Source: Salinibacterium sp. SWN167 (GTDB lineage Bacteria > Actinomycetota > Actinomycetes > Actinomycetales > Microbacteriaceae). Taken from it: 64,000 nt of DNA. Location: NCBI RefSeq assembly GCF_015864665.1, contig NZ_JADYWU010000001.1:1798001-1862000 (forward strand), in the 5' to 3' direction. Positions within the stretch are counted from its first letter, which is position 1. Every line of letters starts with the position of its first letter. Below, one piece after another: positions 8,851 through 16,937 of the stretch. A model generated the notes under the pieces. That model was not told where the DNA came from. It saw only the letters and a program-made list of their open reading frames with translations, and did not search any database. The position numbers were made by a program, and so were the translations under genes.

Positions 8851-9573
8851 ATGAGCAGCACAGCAACTGAATCACGAATCGTTCTTGTCACCGGCGGCAA
8901 TCGCGGCATTGGCCGGGCAATTGCCGAAGAGTTTGTGGCTCAGGGCTACCGAGTCGCCGTTACCGCCCGCTCGGGCACCGGCCCAGAAGGCACCCTCACG
9001 GTGACCGCGGACGTCACCGATCCCGCAAGTATCGACGCTGCGTTCAGCGAGGTAGAGTCCAAACTCGGTCCTGTCGAAATCGTTGTAGCGAACGCGGGAA
9101 TCACCCGGGACATGCTCCTCATGCGTATGAGTGATGACGACTTCACCGATGTCATTGACACCAACCTCTCCGGAGCCTTCCGCGTCGTGAAGCGCGCCTC
9201 CAAAGGCATGATGAAGGCCCGTTTTGGCCGTGTCATCCTCGTTTCGAGTGTTGTTGGCCTTCTCGGTTCGGCTGGCCAGGTCAACTATTCCGCTTCCAAG
9301 AGCGGACTCATTGGACTCGCACGGTCTCTCACCCGCGAGCTCGGCAGCCGCGGAATCACCGCCAACGTAGTAGCTCCAGGGTTCATCGAGACCGATATGA
9401 CCGCAGCGCTGCCAGTCGAGCAACAGGACGCGTATCTCAAGCAGATTCCTGCCAACCGTTTCGCACACCCGGCCGAGGTCGCGAAAGCGATCGCGTGGCT
9501 TGCGAGCGACGATGCGGGCTACATCTCAGGCGCGGTCATCCCGGTCGATGGTGGACTCGGAATGGGCCACTAG
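8851..9573 (+). CDS. fabG: 3-oxoacyl-ACP reductase FabG (SDR family)
   Basis: NADPH-dependent reductase of fatty acid elongation, cytoplasmic. It is 240 aa, with the Rossmann glycine motif VTGGNRGIGRA near the N-terminus, NAG in VVANAGITRD, catalytic Ser in SSVVGLLGSAGQ, and the YSASK Tyr/Lys pair; PVDGGLGMGH closes the protein as in FabG. ATG 8851 is chosen over 8839 because a -10-like TATGCT (8838-8843) lies 7 nt upstream, indicating a leaderless transcript. It may instead be a broad SDR, but FabG fits best. Confidence 0.88.
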   Translation: MSSTATESRIVLVTGGNRGIGRAIAEEFVAQGYRVAVTARSGTGPEGTLTVTADVTDPASIDAAFSEVESKLGPVEIVVANAGITRDMLLMRMSDDDFTDVIDTNLSGAFRVVKRASKGMMKARFGRVILVSSVVGLLGSAGQVNYSASKSGLIGLARSLTRELGSRGITANVVAPGFIETDMTAALPVEQQDAYLKQIPANRFAHPAEVAKAIAWLASDDAGYISGAVIPVDGGLGMGH

Positions 9574-9592
9574 CAAGCTCGCGTTTGTGCGA

Positions 9593-10231
9593 TTAGCCCC
9601 GAAGCCCCAGCAGCGCAAGCACCGAGCTGAGGTCACGGCTGTCGATGTGTACGTCAGCATTGGCGCGCACAATCGGCTTGGCTGTGATACCGATCGACAG
9701 TGCTGCGGCATCCATCATCAATAGATCGTTGGCGCCGTCACCAACCGCAATGGTGCGAGACAGGGGAGTGTCGGAGTCGGCCGCCCACTCCCGCAATGAG
9801 TCTGCTTTGGCTTGAGCGTCGATCACCGGGCCGAGGACGGCCCCCGTGACCACACGGTTCTTCACTTCAAGGCGGTTTGCTCGGGCGTAGCGCAAGCCGA
9901 GACGTGCCGCAAGAGGATCAAGAAGCTCATGGAAACCACCAGAAACTGCTGCCACGTGCCCGCCGGCTGCTTTAACACCAGCGATGAGCTCCTCAGCGCC
10001 GTTCGTGACGCGGATGTCGCGAGCACACTCGGCAATCACTGACTCGGGCAGCCCAGCCAGGGTTGCTACTCGCGCCCGAAGGCTCTCTTCGAAGTCGAGT
10101 TCCCCGTTCATCGCACGCGTAGTGATCTCTGTCACCTCTGGCTCGGAGCCTGCACGCGCAGCGAGTAATTCGATTACCTCGTTCTCAATCAACGTGGAGT
10201 CGACGTCAAAAACTACGAGAAATTGTGCCAA
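9593..10231 (-). CDS. serB: Phosphoserine phosphatase SerB
   Basis: Final step of serine synthesis: dephosphorylates phosphoserine. This 212-aa HAD enzyme has motif I DVDSTLI (nucleophile Asp), the SerB-typical VIELLAARAG segment, motif II VSGGFHE and motif IV VGDGANDLLMM. It lacks the N-terminal ACT domains of mycobacterial SerB2, so it is the short form. The only in-frame start that keeps motif I at the N-terminus is TTG 10231. It is convergent with fabG. Confidence 0.93.
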   Translation of the reverse strand: MAQFLVVFDVDSTLIENEVIELLAARAGSEPEVTEITTRAMNGELDFEESLRARVATLAGLPESVIAECARDIRVTNGAEELIAGVKAAGGHVAAVSGGFHELLDPLAARLGLRYARANRLEVKNRVVTGAVLGPVIDAQAKADSLREWAADSDTPLSRTIAVGDGANDLLMMDAAALSIGITAKPIVRANADVHIDSRDLSSVLALLGLRG

Positions 10232-10361
10232 GGCGAGGACCCTTCAATCGACGGTTCACGTCGTCGGTCTCGAGAACCGCACGACTTCACTCGTCAGACT
10301 ATCGGGATCACCCTCGTTGCCTCGCCCACGGGAGCCAGCAAGGCAATAGGATGATGACATC

Positions 10362-11144
10362 ATGGCTAGCGTTCTCACCTTCTCCGACGTCACCGTCACT
10401 CGTAGTGGCAATACGATCCTCGACTCTGTTTCTTGGAGTGTGGAAGCTTCCGATCGGTGGGTGATTCTCGGCCCCAATGGGGCAGGCAAGACCACACTGT
10501 TGCAGCTGGCCGCGGCTCAGATTCATCCGAGCTCAGGCGAAGTCACCGTGCTCGACAGCACTCTTGGCGCGTCCGATGTTTTCGATGTGCGCCCGCGCAT
10601 TGGTTTTGCCTCGACCGCTCTTGCCCGCCGGGTCCCCGGCAACGAGAGTGTTCTTGACGTTGTCTTGACCGCTGCGTACTCCGTAACGGGTCGCTGGAAT
10701 GAAGAGTATGAGAATGTCGATGTGCGTCGTGCACGTCGTGTCCTCGCCGAGTGGAGTCTCTCGCACTTAGAGGAACGTCGCTTCGGCGATCTGAGCGATG
10801 GCGAACAAAAGCGCGTGCAGATTGCGCGCTCCGTGATGACCGACCCAGAACTGCTCTTGCTCGACGAACCTGCAGCGAGCCTCGACCTCGGCTCACGGGA
10901 AGAACTGGTTCAACTGCTGAGTGGATACGCTCAGGCAGATACCGCGCCAGCAATCGTAATGGTGACGCACCACGTGGAAGAGATTCCGCGAGGATTTACC
11001 CACGCGCTGGTTTTGTCCAAGGGTTCCGTGCACAGCGCGGGTAAGATCGATGACGTTGTTACGTCAGAGAACTTGAGTGCCGCTTTCGGTCTCGAACTCA
11101 TCATCACAAAAGACTCCGGCCGCTACACCGCGCGTGCTGCCTAA
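10362..11144 (+). CDS. Stand-alone ABC ATPase
   Basis: ATP-binding cassette of 260 aa with Walker A GPNGAGKTT, a degenerate signature LSDGEQKRVQIARS, Walker B LLLLDEPAASLD and switch His in VTHHVEE. No permease or binding protein is adjacent, so its partner is unknown. It resembles the orphan ModF/YlmA-like ATPases, some of which are not transporters. A TAGGAT hexamer lies 9 nt upstream of the ATG. Confidence 0.85.
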   Translation: MASVLTFSDVTVTRSGNTILDSVSWSVEASDRWVILGPNGAGKTTLLQLAAAQIHPSSGEVTVLDSTLGASDVFDVRPRIGFASTALARRVPGNESVLDVVLTAAYSVTGRWNEEYENVDVRRARRVLAEWSLSHLEERRFGDLSDGEQKRVQIARSVMTDPELLLLDEPAASLDLGSREELVQLLSGYAQADTAPAIVMVTHHVEEIPRGFTHALVLSKGSVHSAGKIDDVVTSENLSAAFGLELIITKDSGRYTARAA

Positions 11145-11219
11145 TCCTCTGATAGGCTTGTGTGTCGGTCCGCGTGACCGCCTACGTCTTTTATTTATTC
11201 AAGAACCCAGGGAAATCCA

Positions 11220-11471
11220 ATGAAGTCCGAGACCCACCCCACATACATGCCCATCGTCTTTCGCGACCTCGCGTCTGGCTCCACGTTCCTCACTCGTTCA
11301 ACTGTGACGAGCGAGAAGACGATCGAGTGGGAAGACGGAAACACCTACCCGGTCATCGACGTCGAAATCTCCTCCGAGTCGCACCCCTTCTACACGGGTA
11401 AGCAGCGCATCATGGACTCCGCAGGACGCGTTGAGAAGTTCAAGAACCGTTACAAGGGCTTCGGCAACTAG
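11220..11471 (+). CDS. rpmE2: 50S ribosomal protein L31 type B
   Basis: Ribosomal large-subunit protein of 83 aa. Motifs include [27 protein letters not shown] and FKNRYKG. It has no cysteine, so it is the zinc-free (C-minus) B-type form. ATG 11220 follows CAGGGAAA. In other actinobacteria this form can be induced by zinc limitation through Zur, but I saw no Zur-like palindrome in the 75 bp upstream. A strong hairpin follows. Confidence 0.95.
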   Translation: MKSETHPTYMPIVFRDLASGSTFLTRSTVTSEKTIEWEDGNTYPVIDVEISSESHPFYTGKQRIMDSAGRVEKFKNRYKGFGN

Positions 11472-11487
11472 TAACACCCAGTTTTTT

Positions 11488-11519
11488 CTGAAGGCGACCG
11501 GTTATCCGGTCGCCTTCAG
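11488..11519 (+). terminator. Hairpin after rpmE2
   Basis: Perfect 14-bp stem (11488-11501 with 11506-11519) and TTAT loop. The T-run lies before the stem rather than after it, so it is a non-classical terminator or an mRNA-stabilising 3' hairpin. Confidence 0.7.
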
Positions 11520-11619
11520 TCGTTAACGGCACGATCGCATTAATGCACCGTCGCCCTGCAACGTCACCATCACTGTGCACCGGTGTCGGCAACGGCACCG
11601 GCACCGGCAACAACAGAAA

Positions 11620-11649
11620 ATGCGCAACGTTCCGTGGAACGTCGCGCAT
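11620..11649 (-). terminator. Rho-independent terminator of the exonuclease gene
   Basis: Stem of 13 bp with one A-C mismatch (11620-11633 / 11636-11649). Read leftward it is followed by TTTTCTGTTG, the classical layout for the leftward gene ending at 11673. Confidence 0.75.
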
Positions 11650-11672
11650 GCTGATCGAGGCTAGGGGGAGCG

Positions 11673-12371
11673 CTACTGCGGGAACGAGCGTACTGGCCAC
11701 TCCAAGTTCGCCACGAAGCTCTCGTCGCCCTTAGACCTGCGAATGAACTCCTGAAAGCTTGCCGACTGCTCGGCGTACCAGCGCTGTTGCATCGCGTGCA
11801 ATTCGCCAAAGGGAATGCTGAGCTGTTCCGTGTACTTCAGCAGGAGCGCTTGCGCGACTCGGGCAGCGGCGATCGCGTCGGCACCAGCATCATGGGCATC
11901 GTCTAAAGCGACACCGTACAGCGCCGAAGTCGCTTCAAGGGTGCGCTTGCCGCGGCGGTAACGATCAACGCCTTTGTCGATAACGAGGGGGTCGATGACG
12001 ATGTAGGGCTCTGCGAGACCATCGACCGAGTGCCGGCGGCACTCACGGTCTAGCAGCGAGAGATCGTAGGGAGCGTTATAGACAACGAGAGGGATACCAC
12101 GGGCACAGGTGTCTCTGAGCGTGTTGACAATTTCTGACACGACAAGGGCCGCGTCGCGCCCCTCAGCCCGTGCACGCTCGGTAGTAATTCCGTGAATCGC
12201 GGCAGCGCCATCCGGAATCTCAACCCCGGGGTCTGCAAGCCAATCCCACCGAGAAGTCACCGCTCCCGACCCGTCGATGAGGGCGATACAGGCGGAAACG
12301 ATGCGACTAGTCTCTACGTCGACGCCGGTGGTTTCAAGATCGAAGGTGGCTAGGGTGCCGGAATTGCTCAT
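11673..12371 (-). CDS. DEDDh 3'-5' exonuclease (DnaQ/epsilon-like)
   Basis: Exonuclease of 232 aa with the full DEDDh set: FDLETTG (motif I), HGITTERA, NAPYDLSLLD (motif II) and HDAGADAIAA (motif III). Such proteins trim DNA or RNA 3' ends, either as proofreading subunits or in repair; this one lacks the UvrC-like fusion seen in some actinobacterial homologues. The ATG start is supported by a TACGCT -10 exactly 6 nt upstream. That promoter has an upstream element very close to the damage-inducible RecA-NDp type, so a DNA repair role is likely (inference). Confidence 0.9.
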   Translation of the reverse strand: MSNSGTLATFDLETTGVDVETSRIVSACIALIDGSGAVTSRWDWLADPGVEIPDGAAAIHGITTERARAEGRDAALVVSEIVNTLRDTCARGIPLVVYNAPYDLSLLDRECRRHSVDGLAEPYIVIDPLVIDKGVDRYRRGKRTLEATSALYGVALDDAHDAGADAIAAARVAQALLLKYTEQLSIPFGELHAMQQRWYAEQSASFQEFIRRSKGDESFVANLEWPVRSFPQ

Positions 12372-12377
12372 GAACTC

Positions 12378-12400
12378 AGCGTAGGGCGAGACACTGACAC
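12378..12400 (-). promoter_or_regulatory. PafBC/RecA-NDp-type promoter of the exonuclease gene
   Basis: Read leftward: GTGTCAGTG (12400-12392), eight bases, TACGCT (12383-12378), six bases, ATG. The known mycobacterial damage-inducible consensus is TTGTCRGTG-N8-TANNNT. Eight of nine upstream bases, the exact spacing and all fixed -10 bases match. Confidence 0.75.
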
Positions 12401-12461
12401 CGGGAACTCGGCTCGCGGAGTTACGGCGTCGAACTGGAGCGGCAACGCATGTGAAACCAGA

Positions 12462-13412
12462 ATGTCAGCAACGAGCGGCGCACTGCATAAGATTGTTCGA
12501 ATGAGACCTGCATCGCCATATGGAGCACTGCTCGACGCCACCCCGGCGAGGCACTCCGTTGTCGATGTACTCGGCGCTGCAACCCACTACTGGGAATACG
12601 GCCCCGATGACGCCGAGACCGTTCTGGTTCTCGTGCATGGCTTTCGGGGCGACCATCACGGCCTCGAGGCCGTCTGCGCTCACCTTCGCGGCATCCGAAT
12701 CATCAGTCCCGACATTCCGGGTTTTGGCGCCTCCGAGCCGCTCAACGGTCGGGCACACGACATCGAGGGGTATGCGCTCTGGCTTCAGAGCTTCGTCGAA
12801 GCACTCGGCCTCGACGGGCGCGCAATTATTCTCGGGCATTCCTTCGGATCGATTGTCGTCTCTGCCGCACTTGCCCGTGGCCTTGTCACGCCGCGGCTCA
12901 TTCTCGTCAATCCCATCGCGGCGCCGGCGCTCTCGGGCCCGAATGGCGTGCTCAGCAAGATCACGCTCTGGTTTTACCAACTCGCCCGGGCTCTGCCGCA
13001 TGCGATCGGTGCGCCGATGCTCAGCAACTGGCTCGTCGTGCGGGTGATGAGTCTTGCCATGGTGAAGACTCACGACCCCGAACTTCGGCGCTGGGTTCAC
13101 CAACAGCACCATGCGCACTTCAGTAGTTATGCCAATCGCGACAGCCTCCTTGAAGCCTTCGAGGCATCGATCGGGTCGGATGTCAGCATGTTCGCGCCGC
13201 AGATAACCATTCCCACGCTCTTGATCGGGGCTCGCAATGACCCCATCAGCCCGGTTCCAGCACAGGAGCGACTGCACACCCTCTTCGCCGACTCACAGCT
13301 CGAAATTTTCGACGACGTTGGCCATCTCATCCACTATGAACGGCCGCGCGAAGCCGCCGAACTGATTGTTAGGTTCCTGAACGCGGGAACAGTTGCGGAG
13401 CCCCTCTCATGA
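12462..13412 (+). CDS. Alpha/beta hydrolase
   Basis: Serine hydrolase of 316 aa. The oxyanion motif VHGFRGDHHG, nucleophile elbow GHSFGS, an acidic residue in GARNDPIS and the catalytic His in DVGHLIHYERP give a complete triad. The middle section has a hydrophobic lid with a possible membrane-associated helix (about residues 160-200). No signal peptide. Its stop overlaps the glycosyltransferase start as ATGA, so the two are co-translated, perhaps acting on the same glycolipid or lipid intermediate (inference). A later ATG at 12501 is an alternative start. Confidence 0.85.
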   Translation: MSATSGALHKIVRMRPASPYGALLDATPARHSVVDVLGAATHYWEYGPDDAETVLVLVHGFRGDHHGLEAVCAHLRGIRIISPDIPGFGASEPLNGRAHDIEGYALWLQSFVEALGLDGRAIILGHSFGSIVVSAALARGLVTPRLILVNPIAAPALSGPNGVLSKITLWFYQLARALPHAIGAPMLSNWLVVRVMSLAMVKTHDPELRRWVHQQHHAHFSSYANRDSLLEAFEASIGSDVSMFAPQITIPTLLIGARNDPISPVPAQERLHTLFADSQLEIFDDVGHLIHYERPREAAELIVRFLNAGTVAEPLS

Positions 13413-14494
13413 AGATCGTTTTCGATTGTCGCTATACGCGCATCGGCCGCCACGATGGAATCAGTCGCTATGGCTCTCGCCTCGTCGAGGAGTTGAGCAA
13501 ACTACACCCCGTGACCATGCTGGTTTCCGATAAGCGCCAGCTCGAGCTTTTGCCAGACCTGCCTTGGGAAATGGCGTCGTCACCCACCGGCATCCTGGAG
13601 CCCTTAGTTGCTCTTCAGGTCAACAAGCTGAAGCCGGATGTCGTGTTCACTCCCATGCAAACAATGGGCCCGTTCGGTCGCAAGTACGCTCTCGTCACGA
13701 CAGTGCACGATCTCATCTACTACAAGCACCCCACTCCGCCTCACAACCTGCCGTGGGCAGTGCGTGTGATGTGGCGTGCGTATCATCTGACCTGGGCGTT
13801 CCAACGGGCACTTCTGAACAGGGCAGATGCCCACGTCTCCGATTCCCAGACGACGCGTGATCAGATGGTGGAGCACAACCTCACGCGCAATCCCATTGCC
13901 GTCGTAACGCTGGGAACCGATAGTCCAGCCGATTACGTGCCCCGGGCGGCACCGACGACACAGGAGCTCGTCTACATGGGCTCCTACATGCCCTACAAGA
14001 ATGTGGGGCTCATTGCTCGGGCGCTCCACGATTTGCCCGGCTACACCCTTCATCTCATGAGCCGAGTCGACGAGAGGTCGAAGGCGGAGCTGACGGCACT
14101 CGCACCAGAGTCGAGCCTCATCTTCCACAACGGAGCAAGCGACGAGGTCTATTCGGAGACTCTGTCGCGGGCAACCGCTCTCGTAAGCGCATCCCGTGAT
14201 GAAGGCTTCGGCCTACCTCAGGTTGAGGCGATGGTGCTCGGCACGCCGGTGCTCGTCAGCGATACTGCGATCTTCCGTGAGATTTCCGGCCCCGCTGGCG
14301 GATTCTTCAACCCAGACAAGCCTGCCGAGCTGGTTCGCGAAGTACACGCGCTCGAGGACCCCGCAACGTGGCAGGCGCGTTCGACTGCCGCTCGCGCGCG
14401 GTCGGCAGAGTTCACCTGGGAGAAGGGTGCCGCGACGCTCTACCAAGTGCTTCAGGATGCCGTTGCGGCCCGCCAAGCGAAGAAGAATCGCTAG
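13409..14494 (+). CDS. GT4-type glycosyltransferase
   Basis: Cytoplasmic glycosyltransferase of 361 aa with a GT-B fold. The N-terminal domain starts FDCRYTRIGRHDGISRYG and has VTTVHDLIYYKHP. The C-terminal domain holds the sugar-nucleotide region with SRDEGFGLPQVEAM, the E-x7-E signature of GT4. The acceptor is unknown. It overlaps the alpha/beta hydrolase by 4 nt. Confidence 0.9.
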   Translation: MKIVFDCRYTRIGRHDGISRYGSRLVEELSKLHPVTMLVSDKRQLELLPDLPWEMASSPTGILEPLVALQVNKLKPDVVFTPMQTMGPFGRKYALVTTVHDLIYYKHPTPPHNLPWAVRVMWRAYHLTWAFQRALLNRADAHVSDSQTTRDQMVEHNLTRNPIAVVTLGTDSPADYVPRAAPTTQELVYMGSYMPYKNVGLIARALHDLPGYTLHLMSRVDERSKAELTALAPESSLIFHNGASDEVYSETLSRATALVSASRDEGFGLPQVEAMVLGTPVLVSDTAIFREISGPAGGFFNPDKPAELVREVHALEDPATWQARSTAARARSAEFTWEKGAATLYQVLQDAVAARQAKKNR

Positions 14495-14501
14495 CGGCGA
14501 C

Positions 14502-15131
14502 CTACGCGCCGCTCTCGCGTCGGGCTAACGCGTTTTGCTCGTCGAAGTCGTCGCCGCCGTGGCGTTCTGATTCTTCTTCGATGGGATCATCGAAATCGAT
14601 GAGTGTCAGGGTGCCTTCGTCATGACGGAAGCTATGAACGGAGCCGTTGGCGATTCGTCCGTGCGGATGCCCCGGAGCGACTGTCGCAAGCACGGTTGCA
14701 ATGACGCCGCCGTGGGCCACCACAATGATCGACTCACCGTGATGCTGCTCGGCAAGGCTCACGAGGGCAGGAACGACACGCTGTGCGACAGCCTCGCGCG
14801 GTTCCCGGCCGGGAACGTCAACGTCAGCCGGATACAGCGCATCAATTTCGCTATCGGTGCAGCCTTCGGCGACGCCATAGTTTCGCTCCACAATCGCCGC
14901 TACGGGTTCAGGGGCGGCAAGCCCGACAATGCCCGCGATAATTTCTGCGGTTTCCATCGCCCGGGAGAGAGGGCTGGCAAAGATTCCGTTCCACTGCCGG
15001 CGGGCTAAGAGTTCTCCCGTGGTGCGTGCCTGCGCGCGACCGGTCTCGTTGAGGGGAATGTCAGTACTGCCCTGAATGCGACGTTCGAGATTCCAGTCAG
15101 TCTCTCCATGGCGCACGAGATAAATGAACAC
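14502..15131 (-). CDS. Histidine phosphatase family protein (phosphoglycerate-mutase-like)
   Basis: Phosphatase of the RHG family, 209 aa. The catalytic YLVRHGETDWN lies at the N-terminus, SRAMETAEI carries the second Arg, and the second His is in VVAHGGVIATV. The C-terminus is an acidic tail (DFDDPIEEESE) followed by a short charged extension. GTG 15131 behind CGGAGCG is preferred over ATG 15152, which would place seven extra residues before the conserved strand. Substrate unknown. Confidence 0.88.
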   Translation of the reverse strand: MFIYLVRHGETDWNLERRIQGSTDIPLNETGRAQARTTGELLARRQWNGIFASPLSRAMETAEIIAGIVGLAAPEPVAAIVERNYGVAEGCTDSEIDALYPADVDVPGREPREAVAQRVVPALVSLAEQHHGESIIVVAHGGVIATVLATVAPGHPHGRIANGSVHSFRHDEGTLTLIDFDDPIEEESERHGGDDFDEQNALARRESGA

Positions 15132-15186
15132 AACGCTCCGTTCACAACACAATGACCAGCACAGAACACTCGGGCGATCTGCGCTG

Positions 15187-16017
15187 CTAAGCAGCTAGGC
15201 GTTCGACAAGTTCACTAAGAACTGCGGAAGCGCCCCCATCGATCTTAACGTCGGCGCGTTTATCGGCTTTGGTCGTTCCACGATTAATGATGACGAGCGG
15301 GATCTGCTTGCGCATCGCTCGTTCAACAAGGCGGATGCCGGAATTGACGACGAGAGACGAACCGGCGACGATCATGGCATCCGACTGGTCAACGAGCGAC
15401 GCGCCAAGTTGAAACTTTCGGGTCGGAACGAACTCGCCGAAGAACACGACATCCGGTTTCAGAACGCCACCGCAGACAGTGCAGTCGGGAATCACGAAGT
15501 CCTCAACGTTGTGCACGTCAGCATCGCCGTCGGGGTTGAGCGTGTGGGAGTCATCTGCTTCGAGCCACGGGTTCAGCGCAGAGATGCGGGCGGCTAGGGG
15601 AGTGCGAGCAAAGTACTGTCCGCACCGCAGGCACCGCGCACGGTCGATGCTGCCGTGGACGTCAACAACCCGTGTGGAGCCGGCGCGCAAGTGCAAGCCG
15701 TCGACGTTCTGAGTCACGATGCCGTTGCTGATGCCGCGGCGTTCGAACTCCGCGAGAGCGTCATGACCCTGGTTGGGAGTCGACGCGGCAAAACGTTTCC
15801 AGCCGAGATGGCTGCCTGCCCAATAGCGCTGACGAAATTCGGGCGAGCTTTGGAACTGTTGGAAGGTCATCGGATTGCGCACCGCGGCGCCTTCACCGCG
15901 ATAATCGGGTATGCCTGAATCGGTGCTAATCCCAGCGCCGGTGAGTACGCTAATGAGCTTGCCCTGAAGAAGCTCGGCAGCACGATCAATGTCGTTGCTG
16001 ATCGGGAGTGTGTTCAC
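15187..16017 (-). CDS. Sirtuin NAD-dependent protein deacetylase
   Basis: Sir2-family deacylase of 276 aa, cytoplasmic; removes acyl groups from lysine using NAD. Visible motifs are GAGISTDSGIPDYRG (NAD binding), TQNVDGLHLRAG, catalytic His in VVDVHGS, and a zinc site formed by CLRC and CTVC about 55 residues apart, longer than usual because of an acidic insert around ALNPWLEADDSHTLNPDGD. The GTG start has a TACGCT -10 (16024-16029) 6 nt upstream, suggesting leaderless expression. Confidence 0.93.
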   Translation of the reverse strand: MNTLPISNDIDRAAELLQGKLISVLTGAGISTDSGIPDYRGEGAAVRNPMTFQQFQSSPEFRQRYWAGSHLGWKRFAASTPNQGHDALAEFERRGISNGIVTQNVDGLHLRAGSTRVVDVHGSIDRARCLRCGQYFARTPLAARISALNPWLEADDSHTLNPDGDADVHNVEDFVIPDCTVCGGVLKPDVVFFGEFVPTRKFQLGASLVDQSDAMIVAGSSLVVNSGIRLVERAMRKQIPLVIINRGTTKADKRADVKIDGGASAVLSELVERLAA

Positions 16018-16069
16018 TCTCCAAGCGTAAGCACTTCGGGCTCATCCACTGCCATCTCAGATTCACCTG

Positions 16070-16903
16070 ATGGCGAAACCGCACAGTTGGGAACACACCG
16101 TGAACGTCATCCGGGTCACCGATCTCTCCGATCCTCGCCTCAGCGACTTCGCCAACCTCACGGATGTCGCTCTGCGCCGCCGCACAGAACCAGCCGGCGG
16201 CCTCTACATTGCCGAATCATCCAAAGTGATTGCGCGCGCGCTGAGAGCCGGACACCAGCCGCGCGCAGTACTCGTGCTAGAACAGTGGCTCGATGACGTG
16301 GCGGAACTACTCGGGGATTCCCCAGTTCCTGTCTACGTGGGGGAGCCAGCGCTACTAGAACAACTCACCGGGTTCAATCTGCACCGCGGGGCTCTGGCAT
16401 CCATCCACCGCCCGGTGCTTCCCAGCGTTGCTGAGCTGGTGGCGGATGCACGCCGCATCGTCATCTTGGAAGACATCGTTGATCACACTAACGTCGGTGC
16501 CATTTTTCGCTCGGCTGCAGCGCTCGGAGCGGATGCTGTGCTCATCACGCCACGCTGCGCCGACCCGCTCTACCGCCGCAGTGTGCGCGTCAGCATGGGA
16601 ACAGTGCTGCAAGTGCCGTGGACCCGCCTCGAGAATTGGCCTGCCGACGCCGCGGATCTGAAGGCGGCGGGATTCCACTTGGCCGCTCTCGCTCTCAACG
16701 ACGACTCGGTCGACCTCGATACCTTTGCGGCTAACGCCCCCGAGAAGGTCGCCCTGATCTTGGGAACTGAAGGAGATGGCCTCTCGCGCAGCACGATCGA
16801 GGCCGCCGACACCGTGGTCAAGATTCCGATGATGCACGGCGTTGATTCGCTCAATGTTGCTGCCGCTAGCGCGGTGGGGATGTACATGCTTCGAGCACGC
16901 TAG
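16070..16903 (+). CDS. SPOUT-class RNA 2'-O-methyltransferase (TrmH/SpoU family)
   Basis: Methyltransferase of 277 aa that modifies rRNA or tRNA ribose. It has an N-terminal substrate-binding domain (GLYIAESSKVIARAL) and a C-terminal knotted SPOUT domain with ILEDIVDHTNVGAIFRSA, ILGTEGDGLS and IPMMHGVDSLNVAAASAV, the three SpoU motifs. ATG 16070 has a CAGATT -10-like hexamer 6 nt upstream. GTG 16100 would remove ten poorly conserved residues and is a real alternative. Confidence 0.9.
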   Translation: MAKPHSWEHTVNVIRVTDLSDPRLSDFANLTDVALRRRTEPAGGLYIAESSKVIARALRAGHQPRAVLVLEQWLDDVAELLGDSPVPVYVGEPALLEQLTGFNLHRGALASIHRPVLPSVAELVADARRIVILEDIVDHTNVGAIFRSAAALGADAVLITPRCADPLYRRSVRVSMGTVLQVPWTRLENWPADAADLKAAGFHLAALALNDDSVDLDTFAANAPEKVALILGTEGDGLSRSTIEAADTVVKIPMMHGVDSLNVAAASAVGMYMLRAR

Positions 16904-16925
16904 CCGCCACCATAGATTCACCTGT

Positions 16926-16931
16926 TAGCGT
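16926..16931 (+). promoter_or_regulatory. -10 hexamer TAGCGT of a leaderless promoter (D-Ala-D-Ala carboxypeptidase-like gene)
   Basis: TAGCGT lies 6 nt before GTG 16938. There is no Shine-Dalgarno between them, which selects this GTG as the start. Confidence 0.55.
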
Positions 16932-16937
16932 TATCCG

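Noticed and set aside
11144-11219. Zur-type operator before the zinc-free L31 gene
   Set aside because: No palindrome resembling the Zur box was found in the 75 bp upstream.
11575-11612. Short CGGCACCGGCA-like direct repeats, considered as a CRISPR or regulatory array
   Set aside because: Units are only 6-11 bp with no spacers and lie next to a terminator; simple GC-rich repetition.
12465-13277. Leftward open frame of 270 codons opposite the alpha/beta hydrolase
   Set aside because: Full overlap with a hydrolase carrying a complete catalytic triad; no motif of its own.
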